Shown in pieces: positions 46,199 to 58,674 of a stretch of DNA of 64,000 nt. The first letter of the stretch is position 1, and each line of letters opens with the position of its first letter. The stretch comes from Antedon mediterranea. Its lineage: Eukaryota > Echinodermata > Crinoidea > Comatulida > Antedonidae. The notes below the pieces were generated by a model. It did not search any database. It was not told the origin of the DNA and saw only the letters and a list, made by a program, of their open reading frames with translations. The stretch is from contig NC_092674.1 in assembly GCF_964355755.1 (NCBI RefSeq), forward strand, positions 29,066,001 through 29,130,000, read 5' to 3'. Both the position numbers and the translations under genes were made by a program.

Positions 46199-49121
46199 AT
46201 GTTAATATTTTTCACTCATCTGCTTTTACTCGTCAATACCGAAAGCACAAGTGAAAATATTCTTATACTGCCATCAGCTGTGCAGCCTCAGTTCTCGATA
46301 GCAAATCAGACGATGGCGCGCCATATAATTAAGAACGTGCTTAGCATAGAACAAGCTGAAGGTATGGGAGCCAGAGTTCGTCGCAGTATTGGAAGCCGAG
46401 AGGTAATCTAAAACTAAAAAATTGAAATTACAGTTTAGCTGCAAGAAAAGGTGCAAAGAAAAAATTAAACAAAAATGTTATTTTGTTATTTTTAGCTCCG
46501 CAATCTTGACCCCTTCCTCTTACTTGATGAAGGGAAGGTGAAGAAGCCTGCAGGATTTCCTGACCACCCACACCGAGGATTTGAAACAGTATTTGTCATT
46601 TTTGTTTCCTTTTTTCAGGTAGGCCTAATCTTAGTTATTTTCTCTACTTTACATATTTGATTTAAAAAAAATGTTTTTTTGTCACAGGTAACATATGCTT
46701 TAAAAGGACAAATAATTCATGAAGATTTTGCCGGTCATTCTGGCACCATTAGTACCGGAGATTTGCAGTGGATGACCGCAGGAAGAGGTATCGTACATTC
46801 TGAGATGCCAGGCTCTGATGAAGGAGGACATGTTCTTCAATTGTGGGTGAATCTGAGCAAAGAATTCAAGATGGTTGAACCTCAATACCAGGAGCTGAAA
46901 AGCAAGGATATTCCGGTGGCGAAAGCAGATGGTGTCGTGGTAAAGGTCATTGCTGGGGAGTCAATGGGAAAGAAGGTAGCTTATTTTGGTATATATGTTC
47001 ATTTTATTAATGTTTTATCAATATTAATGTCAAGAAAATGTTGCCCAGATTAACAGTATTCCAACCAGAAAAAAATCGACATTGCATTACATTTTATTTT
47101 TCACAGTCGCAAGTTCGTACTCGTACACCAACCACATACCTTGATTTCAGAATTCAGAAAGGTGGTAAAGTTCGTCAAGACTTAACTAGAGGGTGGACTG
47201 CATTTGCATACATACTCACTGGAAAGGCTTTATTTGGTAAGTTTGTTTCCTCTTAGCAATACATGTTGATGAACGCCAAATGAGTGCACTCACTTGTGGT
47301 TTCATTTCATTTATTTATTCGACCAATAAACAAATACAGAACAGAAACAAAGCACAATGGTCAGGGGCAACTTAAGCAAAACAATTTAAAAACATCGAAA
47401 TACAAAAATAAAAAAAATATTGCACCAAGTAGGCCTAAGACATTTGTACAATGTATTTATACTCAAAATTAACACAGTATTATATTTAAACATTTATTAA
47501 ACGTAAATTCCAAACCAACACATGAGTTTAAAATCTTAAATTTTAATTTAGGAGAAGGAGATAAAGTGAAAGAAGGGGAGGCGCATCAAACTATTGTTCT
47601 GAGTGATGGTGACCATATCACAATTGAAAATAAGGTAATATAAATTAATATACTGTATATAAATATGTCTTGTAGTAGGCCTTATCCCATACTAAGTACT
47701 AAATATCCCATACTAAGTATTATATTCAAAAACACTGTAGTATTCTATACTTAAAGCAAAGAATATATATCACAAGAATGAGTAATCCGCGATTTTCCCT
47801 GTAACAGTAATATTGTCCATGTGGTAGGGCGCCGCCATAAGTATGGATGTATCTGGGATGTATACAACTTTTTGTGAAGGTTTCACTAATCAAATGCTGG
47901 ACCACCGGAGTATTTTCCGATGATAAAAATGTTATCAACTACATGCCAACATCATGTTAAATACTATTTGAATATTTAATTGTTCGTTTTATGCAATTTA
48001 TTTAGTAAAAACTGCCGTATAAACAGTTTGATTTATCAACCGGGCGCTACGATAGCGTGACCGGGCGTGTTGGTGTTTACACGTTTTCACGAAGGATAGT
48101 TTAATAATATTCCTATATTTAACTTGTTTCTGGTAAAACAAATAAATGTTAATGACATTTAACATTTTCTCCTATTAATAACATGTGTTTTATACTAATT
48201 TATATCATAAAAACAATACTTAATTTACCGGGCGTACAGTAGTACACGGCAATGGTAAAGAATAGGCCGTGCTGAGTATAATATTCGTTGATTTTTGGTG
48301 TTGCTGTGTTAGGCCTTTTTTGTGAACTAACTTAGCATGTTAGTAAATAATTGTCTGTAAAAGTGAATAAACACTAGTTTGTTAATAAATATGTATTATA
48401 AAATAGTTTACAATTGCAAAAACTATTATCATAATTCTATTTAATGTGACATGTATCATGTCTATTAAATCAAGTCTTATTTAGTATGTATACATCCGCC
48501 CTTATGAGGGCGGGCATCACTCTCTGGAGCTCTCTGTTACAAATTTCTCATGCAAAAATCGCGGAATAGTCATTCTTGTGATATATATTCTTTGCTTAAA
48601 GATATAAGATAAGAACAATAACAAAAAACACAATCATATGCATGGTACGGGGATAGCGCTCACAGTCCCCAAAAGAGGTTTACATCCTGCGGGTCCCCTC
48701 CTCAGGGGTTTCCCTCCTGAGTGACCCTCTAGTTATCTCTCCACATGCCACAACCACTTTTATGTGCCTTTCTGAATAAAATTCCTTATGCCACTTGTGA
48801 TAATAATACATATTTGTTTGGTAGGATGAAACTGAATGTCGTTTTGTACTGATTGCTGGTAAGCCGCTAGGGGAACCAATTAAGCAGCATGGTAAGATAG
48901 TGTAAAAAATGATATAATATTCATCTGAAGATGAGGCAATTAAAATCTGAATAACATGCACAAACTAAAACGGGTAAGTCTTAAAAAGTTTCTGTTTTTT
49001 AGGACCATTTGTTATGAACACTGAGGAGGAGCTACAACAGGCTATCGATGACTATCGCAATGCACGCAATGGCTTTGAGAAAGCGCGCAACTGGAAGTCA
49101 AAATCTGGTGGCCGCTTCTAG
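46199..49121 (+). CDS. PIR: Pirin, iron-binding cupin (7 coding exons)
   Basis: Pirin is a bicupin that binds iron and works as a nuclear transcription cofactor in animals; bacterial relatives are quercetinases. The exons are 46199(or 46313)-46402, 46496-46588, 46688-46975, 47107-47236, 47552-47634, 48825-48891 and 49003-49121. From the ATG at 46313 the protein has 289 residues; human pirin has 290. The metal ligands are present: HPHRG (His54 and His56) and IVHSEMP (His98 and Glu100). Other landmarks are [20 protein letters not shown] and FRNA-like [13 protein letters not shown]. An in-frame ATG at 46199 would add 38 residues starting with a hydrophobic stretch, but its context is weak while 46313 has an A at -3 and a G at +4. 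A non-coding first exon is likely, since an acceptor ends at 46185. Confidence 0.95.
47751..48600. mobile_element. 850-bp DNA transposon with 46-bp inverted ends
   Basis: The ends match over about 46 bp with few differences (TTAAAGCAAAGAATATATAT and CACAAGAATGAGTAATCCGC against the reverse of the right end). No transposase frame is present. It fills most of the pirin intron between exons 5 and 6. Confidence 0.85.
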
Positions 49122-50682
49122 GTTTGTTTAGAAACTTATTGCTTAATCTTTCCTATCCAGCTATAGTAGCGCGCACCCTCCTATACTAGCTACCCTACTA
49201 CAGTATACTCCTACTGTACTACTTATTGACTTATACCATTAGGATCGTATGTGGTCTTGTGGCGAAGGTAGTCATCCTGTAAGTAAGAGGTCACCAGTTC
49301 GAATCTGACCAAAGACGATTCATCACCCAGATTTTTAAATATATCCTCTTCTTTTCTTAATGAGAAAAGCTCCTAAAAATATTTTTATTTTAGAATTTTG
49401 TGATTTCATATAATTATATTTCTTACTATTTATAGAATATTAGACCCCTACATAGAAATGAGTTATTTATTTTATATTTGTATATATGGTGGTGTAGTAT
49501 TTATAAATAGATATTGGTATGTGTTAATAAAATATGAATTATATAATAAAAAAAGAAAACTTTGTTAGAATAAAACTGACAGATATTTATTTGTCATATT
49601 TTGTTATAAATAATAATACTTATAAGTAATACTATTTTATCATTACTTTAATACAATATAATTAAGGTACTAACTGTATTTTTAAATAGACACAATAAAT
49701 ATGTTTATACAACAGAGTAGTAGTATTACTCTGGTTATTGTTATCCAGAGCACAGCGCGTCATTTCTAATTCGTTAGCGACGCGTTTAACAAAATGATGC
49801 GTTTCAAAATACTGTAACGTATTATTCCGTAATGTAAACGCGTTCGTTTCATAAAACCTGTGACAACAGCACGTACTATAAAGTACTTAACAATCTGTTT
49901 TATGTCCGTTTATATTTGTATTTTTGGCGTCTTTATTTTTATATTATCATCTTGTGTAATAATAATATCCTGGATTTATATAGCGCCTAATGTTGTGAAC
50001 ATTATTACCCCAGTCATTTTTCCTGATCAAACAGGTATGGAAACATACTCCCATAATGCAGCTAGTAATGTAGCTGCAATTGTCATCTCAATGTTTCGTT
50101 TCGCATAAACATAATCTGTAGTTGAATTTCAAACCCGCATTACAACGAATTGGTTGGCACATGCCATCTTGAACACACCTGAGGAAAAGTAAGCAAGATT
50201 TTAAAGTTTGAACAACTAGTAAAATATTTTTTTACAATGGACATTTCGTCACTCGAATGCCAAGAAAAGTAGAGACTTTTATTTTCATTTGAGAACTAAT
50301 GATAAAAGATTCAGATTCTGGAATAACTATGCCTCTAACATCCCAACAACACAGCACAACACAGGAAGACACATTGAGAGATAAGGAAGTACTGTATGTA
50401 GTGTGAGGCCGTCAAAAACATTGGCGGAGCAACTCAATTTTCATGAGCTGCCCATATTATGTTGGATAAGGAAATCTAACAACAGGATCAAAATGATTTA
50501 TCCGAGGCCGGCTGCGATACGGTCAGTTCCACGCACCGCGGAGAATATGTTGGTACTTTTGGTATTTGTCGCAGCCAGACATACGATCAAAGCACTGTTC
50601 CTATCTTGGCTAGGCGAGCTCAGTGTCCTCTGTTAGAATTCCTTGGTTGGATAAATGAAATTAAACGGACAAAGATGAGATC
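49122..50682. other. Convergent 3' flanks of pirin and the PDGF/VEGF gene
   Basis: A candidate pirin AATAAA is at about 49527. I see a tRNA-like SINE head but no other gene. Short open frames in this stretch look random. Confidence 0.5.
49247..49325 (+). mobile_element. tRNA-derived SINE head (possible)
   Basis: GTGGTCTTGTGGCGAAGGTAG resembles a box A region in part, and CCAGTTCGAATCTGACC contains a good box B (GTTCGAATC), 30-odd bp later. GGTC and GACC could pair as a stem. The fold is not a full tRNA. Confidence 0.4.
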
Positions 50683-52887
50683 TTACTTGCAGTGACTGCC
50701 GCCCATGTATCTTTCACCTGACAATATCCTATCACATCTTTTCTTGTCAACATCCTGTTTACACGAGCATTCACACGTATCTGGATCCTGTATAAAGGGC
50801 GCCGCACATGGATGACGACACATACACATTCCTCTAGAGAGTTTCTTGTGCGCAGCGCACTGTAGTTTGGGATATGGCATCGATTCCTGACATGCACATT
50901 TCGTATCAGTTGATATATTTATATTCTGGAAACTTGGCGGTTCGTTGGGATTATCCAAATTGGTTAAAATCTGGTATAAAAGAAACACTTATTTATTATT
51001 CTATAATGACTGTGACGTCATAGAACTGAAGAAAATAAGTAAATCACTTCTACGATCTTGTAGAACTCTTTTTATGATTTTCTTTTATTTGTTTTCCAAA
51101 TTTAAGGTAAATAGAATGGCAATTTGTAGGCTACATCAGAAATAGTTCCTAATGTTTTGCATTTCGATTTGTGAAAGTCTTATATAGGTACCTGTTTAAT
51201 TATAATTGTAACTTTAACCATTTTCCATAAAACCGTTAGTAGACAGCTTACCATGATATTGAGGTTTCTTTTTTCTACTGCGACACACTCTGATATTTCA
51301 CTACCACAGCACCCACTGCCTTGACACCTTTGGACCACTTCGCATTCAGGGTAGATGCTGTAGCCAAATTCTCTTACGACTCCCAGCTCCTTATAAATGT
51401 TGACGACTTTTTCTCGAGGTCTACCGCATTTGGTTCTTTCTATTCTTGAATAAAGATCTTTTAAAGCTTTAAAAAAAAGAAAATAATTAATTGATTTCAT
51501 TCGTAAAGGAAAACAAAGAAATGTTGACGACTTTTCCTAGAGGTCTATCGCACTTGGTTCTTTCTATTCTTCAATACAGATCTTTTAAAACTTGAAAAAA
51601 GGAAAGAACTAAACTAAATTTGATTGTATTCATTAAGGAAAACAAAGAACAAGAGTGTGTATTATCTGAATACTTTACATACCTTTGTGATGTGAGATTG
51701 GTGATTCAGCAGCTATACCTGGTTCCTACAAAGAGAAACAATGGTATCAATCATCGGAGGAAGATGCAAGGATTCCATCGTTATTTGTATTTGTGAAGTT
51801 GTATAATGATAAGAAGATAATAATAAGAAGACTGACATTTGCTGGACACTGTCTTCGCAATAAAGAAGAAATCATTTCAGATGTTCTGCTGTGGCATTAA
51901 AACATGGGCTTGCAAAACAACAATACATTGATGTACTAGAGACGGATACTGGTATGCAGAGAGATGAACTGGCTCTCGCAATAAAAGATAGAAAGTTATG
52001 GAGCAATCTAGTCATATAAGTTCGGGTAAGTAAGTATAAGGATAAAGAATTTGTCAGCATGTTTTACGGAAACTTGTTGTATCATATCTTTTTAATACCT
52101 TTGATCAAATTACACTATTAATGGTTCTATAAAAACACTATCTTAGCGATAACCTAGATAACCGACTATTGTTCTAATTGTTCAGCTATATCGTCAGCTT
52201 CAGTTTCCTATTGGGCATTTTTCAAAAGTCATCCGCTTTTCGCCAACTCATACCGGTATCTAAATATTAGATCGCATATAAATAAAGTTTAAGGGTTCAT
52301 GGTTCACTGCACAACCGATTTGATCAATTATCGATTATTATTATCAATTGAACCTAGATATCTAGGCTAGTCAATACATACTCGTGAGTAACATATATGC
52401 ATTACGAGGAACCTCAAATGGTGTGCATAACATTATTTGAAATAGATGTAGTACAGAGGATCCGACGACACAATTGAATTCTGATCCAAGGAATTTCTTT
52501 ACAATTTTGGAGGAAAATGCATTATTATCGCGTGCAGTATATCTAAAAATGTTGTGCAGCAACAAAACATAGCTGTGTACTCAGATGTGCATTGTCTTTC
52601 GATTGGTTGGCTTGGTTAACTCTAAAATCAACTTGATTAACCCAGGGAAGAATTAAATTACAATTAATTACAAGTAATTTAACTCTTCCCCGATTTATCA
52701 TAATTCGAACAGAAACCAATATTTTCAATAGGCTTCTTGTATTAATCTGTCTCTTATAAGAAGATTAATAAAGTGTTGGAAAACATAAACTGTAACTTAC
52801 GGTTGTCAACATGATGTCATCTTCTTGAACAGGACTGCATAGAACAGTTCCGAGAAACAAGAAAATTGCTATAAATATCTTGAACAT
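50683..52887 (-). CDS. Secreted PDGF/VEGF-like growth factor (4 exons)
   Basis: The exons are 52887-52801, 51725-51683, 51466-51252 and 50970-50683; the phases fit and give 210 residues. Exon 1 encodes a signal peptide (MFKIFIAIFLFLGTVLCS). Exons 3 and 4 encode a PDGF/VEGF cystine knot: CGRPREKV, then YPECEVVQRCQGSGCC, then a closing CAC pair (TKCACQES). The C-terminal part has further cysteine clusters (CMCRHPC, DPDTCECSCK) like the tails of VEGF-type ligands. Such ligands bind receptor tyrosine kinases at the cell surface. Two extra residues sit between RC and GCC compared with the usual RCxGCC. The end is uncertain: TAA at 50685 overlaps a strong donor (CAA then GTAAGA), so a further exon is possible. 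Confidence 0.87.
51521..51600 (-). pseudogene. Decayed duplicate of PDGF/VEGF exon 3 (5' part)
   Basis: This stretch in the intron before exon 3 repeats the acceptor and first 70 or so bases of exon 3 with scattered differences. In the matching frame it reads VLKDLY and then TGA, and the CGRP block is altered (GGTAGA became GATAGA). It also lacks the knot cysteines downstream. It is a broken copy, not an alternative exon. Confidence 0.75.
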
Positions 52888-53434
52888 CTTTACTAATCCA
52901 ATATTTTTGAGTGACCGAACCATTTTATTGATCATGTATCAAAAGATCTCCGATCGTAATAAAAACGATGGAGCAAGACAATTACTATTTAACGACAGTA
53001 CTTTAAGAGACCTGAATGTTAATATGATCCCATATTTAAAGGCTTCCGATTTCATTCAGGTCCGGTGAGAGGAAGTTATACATCTGGTGAATCCTGCAGA
53101 AGGATCGTTTGCGGCATGTTCCAAAACCGCGACATTCAAGTAGCTTGATTCACTTCCTCGCTTTAAAATCCAAAGAGAGGCTGGTGGTTTTCAGATGTAT
53201 TAGCGATTCATTCATTGGTTCTCGCTGGGACGCAACTCAATTACGCACGCGCAACGCAATCAATTTGATTGGAGGGTGGGTAGGTTTTGACCATGACCGA
53301 ATGATGAAGACCACAATCGATAACTTTCTTCCGTTTTCTATATATGGTCATATAACCTTATGAATTTTGTAATAATTTTGTCGGTGACCGAAGGACAAAT
53401 AAAAGACGATTAGCGTAAAAGTATCATACGCTTA

Positions 53435-53561
53435 AGCTCTGTCTATATTATCAAACTTTATGTGACAACAAAATGTGATGTGCCCATATATTTGGGTATA
53501 TCTCTACCATATTTGAACACATAACTTTTTGTCAAACTAGTTTGATAGTGCAGACTGAGCT
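53435..53561. mobile_element. Family A foldback MITE with TTA target sites
   Basis: AGCTCTGTCTATATTATC to GATAGTGCAGACTGAGCT, flanked by TTA and TTA, upstream of the PDGF/VEGF-like gene. Confidence 0.82.
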
Positions 53562-54858
53562 TTAGAATATACATAGAAAATAATGCAATGAAATTGGCAT
53601 GTAGGCCTAAAGTAACGTGTTTTTCCACTATGGCGAATTCGCGGAAATCGCTTCTGATGTTTGCACGAATACATCAGTAAAAACGGGAAAATGCTATGTT
53701 TACAGTACATGAAAAAACATCAAACAATAGTCAGTGTTAATGGTTAACAAACTTGAGGCTGCTGGCGTCAATAAAGGAGCTGGTCTACATTTCAATAAAG
53801 TTTTATTTATTTTCTCCGCGTAATGGTTACGCTGGAATTGGATTCATGTAACTTATTGCCAGGTCCCTGTCGTCGGAAACCAAGTCCTTCCGACAAAGAA
53901 AGGTAGAGAAGCGACGGAAACTCGCCTCATCATTGTGGTAGTTTAAACACGGGGGCGCTGTTCTTGGTAAAGTACGAATCCATACTTTTGTCAAAATCAC
54001 AAAATGTAATATAGTTATACTGTATTATTCACAGCACTTAAATATGTAACAGATCAAAACGGTTTTTAAAAGTAATCATGGTAATAAAGTAAAATGATCT
54101 TATTGTACCCAGGCCAATAAGTCATACAAATTTTATTTAGATTTATGAAAATTAGAATGTAAACCGACAAAGCAGAGAAAGAAATAGTACAGACATTCTG
54201 AATAAACTTCGGATAAAATTAAAATTCGATTGAGTAATTTAGTACGGTATTCTACTAAAGCCACAGTTGATAAGACCGCAATGGGCATCTATCATGTCAT
54301 CGATAATGTGGCTTATTAGGTCAATGAATGTAATTGTTTTCTTGATTTATTCTTACCACTTTGGTCCCCTTGTGTCGTTGAACATGAGTTATGTAAAACT
54401 CAATATTTCTTTTAGTACTAATATAAACATTACTGTTTAAAATACTGCATGTTAATTATAGGCCTATGTCATCATAAACCTTTAGATTTCCTATCACGGA
54501 CCGGACCTACACTGAGCTGACATTGTTGAATGTTCAAAACAAAACTAGACTATAATGGTTATTTTTGTGCATATCCTTGTGGTTATTACCTATTTATTTT
54601 TTTTCAGTTTTAATGTATTCACATTTGTTGTATGCATGGTAAATGTTTAAGGCCTATAACTTGTGACACTGAGCATGCGTGTCAGAATACACGTCACTAC
54701 ATAATTATAACCATGGACCTATACATTAGTTACACTAATTTATCGAGGTCCATGCTATAACTGAATGAATGAGGAAATGTCACGTGGTCAGCATGACATT
54801 TAAACACGTTTGCGTAGAGCTTGACTCGTGTTATACATCGGTCGTTAAGAGAGAGATA

Positions 54859-55020
54859 AGTTCTGTCTACACTATATCAAACTTTATGTGACATAAAATG
54901 TGATGTGCCCATATATGGACAGGATGATGTCATATCACTACCATATTTAGGCATATCACTACCATATTTGGGCACATCACACTTTTTTTGTCAAACTAGT
55001 TTGATGGTATAGACAGATCT
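54859..55020. mobile_element. Family A foldback MITE
   Basis: AGTTCTGTCTACACTAT to GATGGTATAGACAGATCT, nearly full length. Confidence 0.82.
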
Positions 55021-58000
55021 TTAGTTTGAATCGTGAGTCTGTTATACCCATCTTGCGAATATCCGTGGTTTTTTTTTTTTTTCAAACACAAGAACTCGGC
55101 GCAGGAAGTGATAGCCATTTTATATTATAAACAACCTGATGATAGCCTAATGTACAGACGTTAATTACAGTAATTAATCTCAAAACGTCCAAGTAGTCAT
55201 TGAACCCAAGTCGGAAAAAATAACAAGACTACAGAAATACGAATAATGCAGGTGGAACCTAATTACCTTAAATTCGTCAGTGGTATAATTTAGGCCTACA
55301 TGAACATTGAATAGGCCTACACGTTCCTCACTTTTTGTGGCTTCGGGTGATCATGGAGCAGATGGCTTTTACCATTTGTACAATCCCTGTCTAGTTTATT
55401 ACACAATCTACAGTAACTTAATGATCGTAAAGAAATGATTTTTTATGCAATAAAATTGTTCATAATTGAATTATTTAGTTTATTATAATGCAATGGACTG
55501 CAATATATAGAACAGAGAAACAATACATGCCGCAACACTGCAATATTTACAAAAAGGAAAATAATAAATGCCGCAATATTTTAAGCAGGGACCAAGTGCT
55601 CATAATGCAGCGTGCAATATTTAGAATAGGAAGCATCAATAATGAGTTGTTTTGCAGTCTGAAAAATAACGGATATATCCCAAAGTTTGTCCATTATAGG
55701 CTGTATGTATTTTATTCGTTAAAAGAAGAAAATACATTGAAAGAACATTGCGTAATCATTCTGACTTTAGGTAACTTTTGCTGGTGGGACATTATTGAAG
55801 ACATACGTTCAAACCTATGGCCACTTCTTTAAGTAAACGTTTCAAAAGTGCCTGCTATTCTCATCCAAGAAGCAACAGCATTGTACTAAGCGTGTGTTCA
55901 CACTTGCGCAATATAGGACTGTAAATTGCCTGACAAGTAGTCATTAAGACGAACTATTAATACTACATTAGTAGCTTCATCTTGTAGGCTAACGAACTCG
56001 GATGCACACTAGACCTGGATTTGTTGCATCTTAACATTATTAAGTCTGTCAGGTAAATGTAAACAGACGTGCCAGCGGTCGAGCCCTTTCAAAGAGACAA
56101 TCTTGTTCTTAATTAGATGGTAATGCTCTTACTGACGGGATTCCCCTGAATGTGTTTAAACATTAACTCAAGGTTATGTAATGACAATCTAAGAAAGTTC
56201 ACCAACTAATCGGCCTAATTCTTAACTTTATTTCAATTCACGATACTTAAAAGCTTTGAAATCGATGTAACGAGTTAACACTAAAGCCCGGTTCATGTCT
56301 ACAAAAATCCGGTGTAACTTTTTTTGTGCGCTGCGTTTAAGTTTGTCAAAATGTCATGAGTCTAAGAAAGTACACATTCAACCTAAACATAATCTTTTAT
56401 ATTCTATTAGCACGCGATCGGAAGTTGATTGTGGCGTTGTTCAGGATCTTGTTGTATAATAGTTATTTAAAGGTTAAGGACGAAGATTATAAAGATGTTT
56501 TGTTTTTGCAGTTGGGTCTTTTTTACAAGTTTCCAGAAATTTCGAGCGGAGCGGAAGATTACGTAAGCCAAACTGACGCTTTTACATTACTTGAATTGAG
56601 GGTCTTTAAAAATAGAAAATATCAGAGAAGATTTTCTCTTCCCTGGAAATATTGAACTTTCCTTTTCATCACGACGCGCCATGCCATTCCGTAGCTGTCG
56701 AAAGTCGAAACGCATTTCTACTGTTAAAAGACTCCAGCAGGTGGTGCATTATGGAACGCCTAAATGTAGGCCTACCGTAACTACATTAATGTAAATATAG
56801 TTTTAGCGCGAAGAGATATCAATGTCGTGCGTTTCCCAAATTGGTCGCGTGGGATATTTAATAATGACGTCACAATAGTAGCATAACACGTGGGAGGACC
56901 TACAATTATTATTTTTAGATTATGCCAACGGAAAAAAAATAAATACAGACGAAAGTTTTATTGGTTTATTTTTTTAAAATATTTCGTAAAAATATAGACG
57001 CATGCCCTAGAAAGTTTGAACTTATTGCATAAGTATTATGTACTATTATATCATAATTAACACATACCGTTTATGATCATGATGAAAAAATAGTTGGTGA
57101 AAACATTTCCATTTCTTCAACTGTTTTTTTCAATAGCATTCAGTATTTTATATTTTAATTAATGTTGCCAACAACATTATATTTTCCAATTAGTTTCATC
57201 TTTGAATTTGTATTTATGTTTCAACAGAAAGTGATGGCATTTGTTTACAAAGGTCATTCTGCGCACACTCGTAATGTTTATGAGCGTGCGCAGAATCGCT
57301 TTGTTACTAGATAGACATGCGCAGTAGGGCGCGCTTCGACTGATACAACTTATGGTCACACTTACCTAATTATTTTAAGTGACGTTTTTTTGACAACCTC
57401 GAAAACGTTTCCTGATCCGAACGCGAACATACTCGAAAATAGGCAGGCCTACGCATTAACTGTCCATGAGGTTTACCACGGCATTAAGAAAACCCCGGAT
57501 AAGTATCAATTAAAAATAAACACAACGAAGATAATTGAATCATTTGTAATACTGATATAAACAAAGCGACGTACGCCTACAGTATCCTTAAACATAGTCC
57601 AAACGAATATTAAAGGTGAACTTTGGACCTAAATCACCAAAAATAGTTTTCTTATATACTATTAGGCCTAATAATAATATTAATTCATAGTTATCGATTT
57701 TAATTTTATTGTTCTTCATATTATCATTTCATTATTAAAATTATTTTAATATACGCATTGAAGATTGCAAATAATGAACTTGCGCGTACATATTTTGATA
57801 ACCTTGGTGGTTGGTCATTTTTGCAAGTTTTGCGTACATTGTCACTCGCTGCATGATTTTTTTGTGGAATGTAGTCTGATTTTGTTAAAGAAAAATGGTT
57901 GAGGTTTGTTTTATATAATCTATATTTAGTTATAGCCATGGTTGAGCCATAGAGGAATTGATTACATTGAGCTAACATCATCAAGTTGTCTTTTTTAGGG

Positions 58001-58577
58001 TGAGGGGATGTCAGTGACTCTAGCTATAGGTTTAAATTTGAAGCAACTGTCGTTTTGCGTGCAATAAATGCTATCTAAACATCTGTAGTCTGAAGGAATT
58101 GCATTGGTTGTTTGATATTCAGATATCGTCTGCATTTAGATAGATTCGTACAGACAGAATGTTTTGATTAGGGACACGGTTACATGGCTCTTTTAGTAAA
58201 TAATCATATTCTCGAATTAATTATTTCTAGGGCAAGATTGTGTCAATAAATCGTTTCCGAAAAGATATGTCTTCCTTTTCTCGGTTAACGATATTATACA
58301 CTGTATAAAATAAAATAAAACGTGACGATCGTAGCAACATTGTTTTTTTGTTTAATTGAACAACTAGTGGTGTATTGCATCTTCCGGAATAAATATGCAA
58401 ATTTTATTCTGTTTACGTCAATTGGGGCGTTTCAGAATATAGACGAGATATATCGCAATCCCAACGCAGTTAATAGGCGGACTGCTTACTTGTTTATGTT
58501 TTTTAAGTAGTGATTCCGGGTGGGAATTCTACTCAAGGCTAAAACAACGTAACTTCTGCCGGAACAAAACTATTGCA

Positions 58578-58583
58578 TATAAG
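58578..58583 (+). promoter_or_regulatory. TATA-like box upstream of the FGF-like gene
   Basis: CATATAAG lies 92-97 bp before the start codon of the FGF-like gene. The distance allows a short 5' UTR. There is no other support. Confidence 0.3.
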
Positions 58584-58674
58584 ATGAACGGCGATAGATT
58601 CCTCTCATAAACCAATACAATAAGCCTAAAGACCGGAACAAAACAAACTTGAGTAGCTGCTATACTGTACCAAA

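Larger units (their letters stand above)
52888..58674. other. Intergenic region between the growth-factor genes
   Basis: About 5.8 kb separate the two divergent growth-factor genes. I find two family A MITEs (53435, 54859) and a small hairpin (54712-54762). Open frames at 55488 and 56356 (114 and 99 residues) have no motif, no signal peptide and no splice context that I can support. Confidence 0.5.

Noticed and set aside
49247-49325. True tRNA gene
   Set aside because: Box B is good, but box A is poor and the cloverleaf stems do not form. A SINE head is more likely.
50403-50636. 77-codon plus-strand frame
   Set aside because: It lies between convergent genes, with no motif or splice context.
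55488-55832. 114-codon plus-strand frame
   Set aside because: It has no recognisable motif and no splice or promoter context. Kept only as unexplained.
56356-56655. 99-codon plus-strand frame
   Set aside because: It starts with ATG but shows no family motif, and the surrounding DNA is not coding-like. I could not support it.
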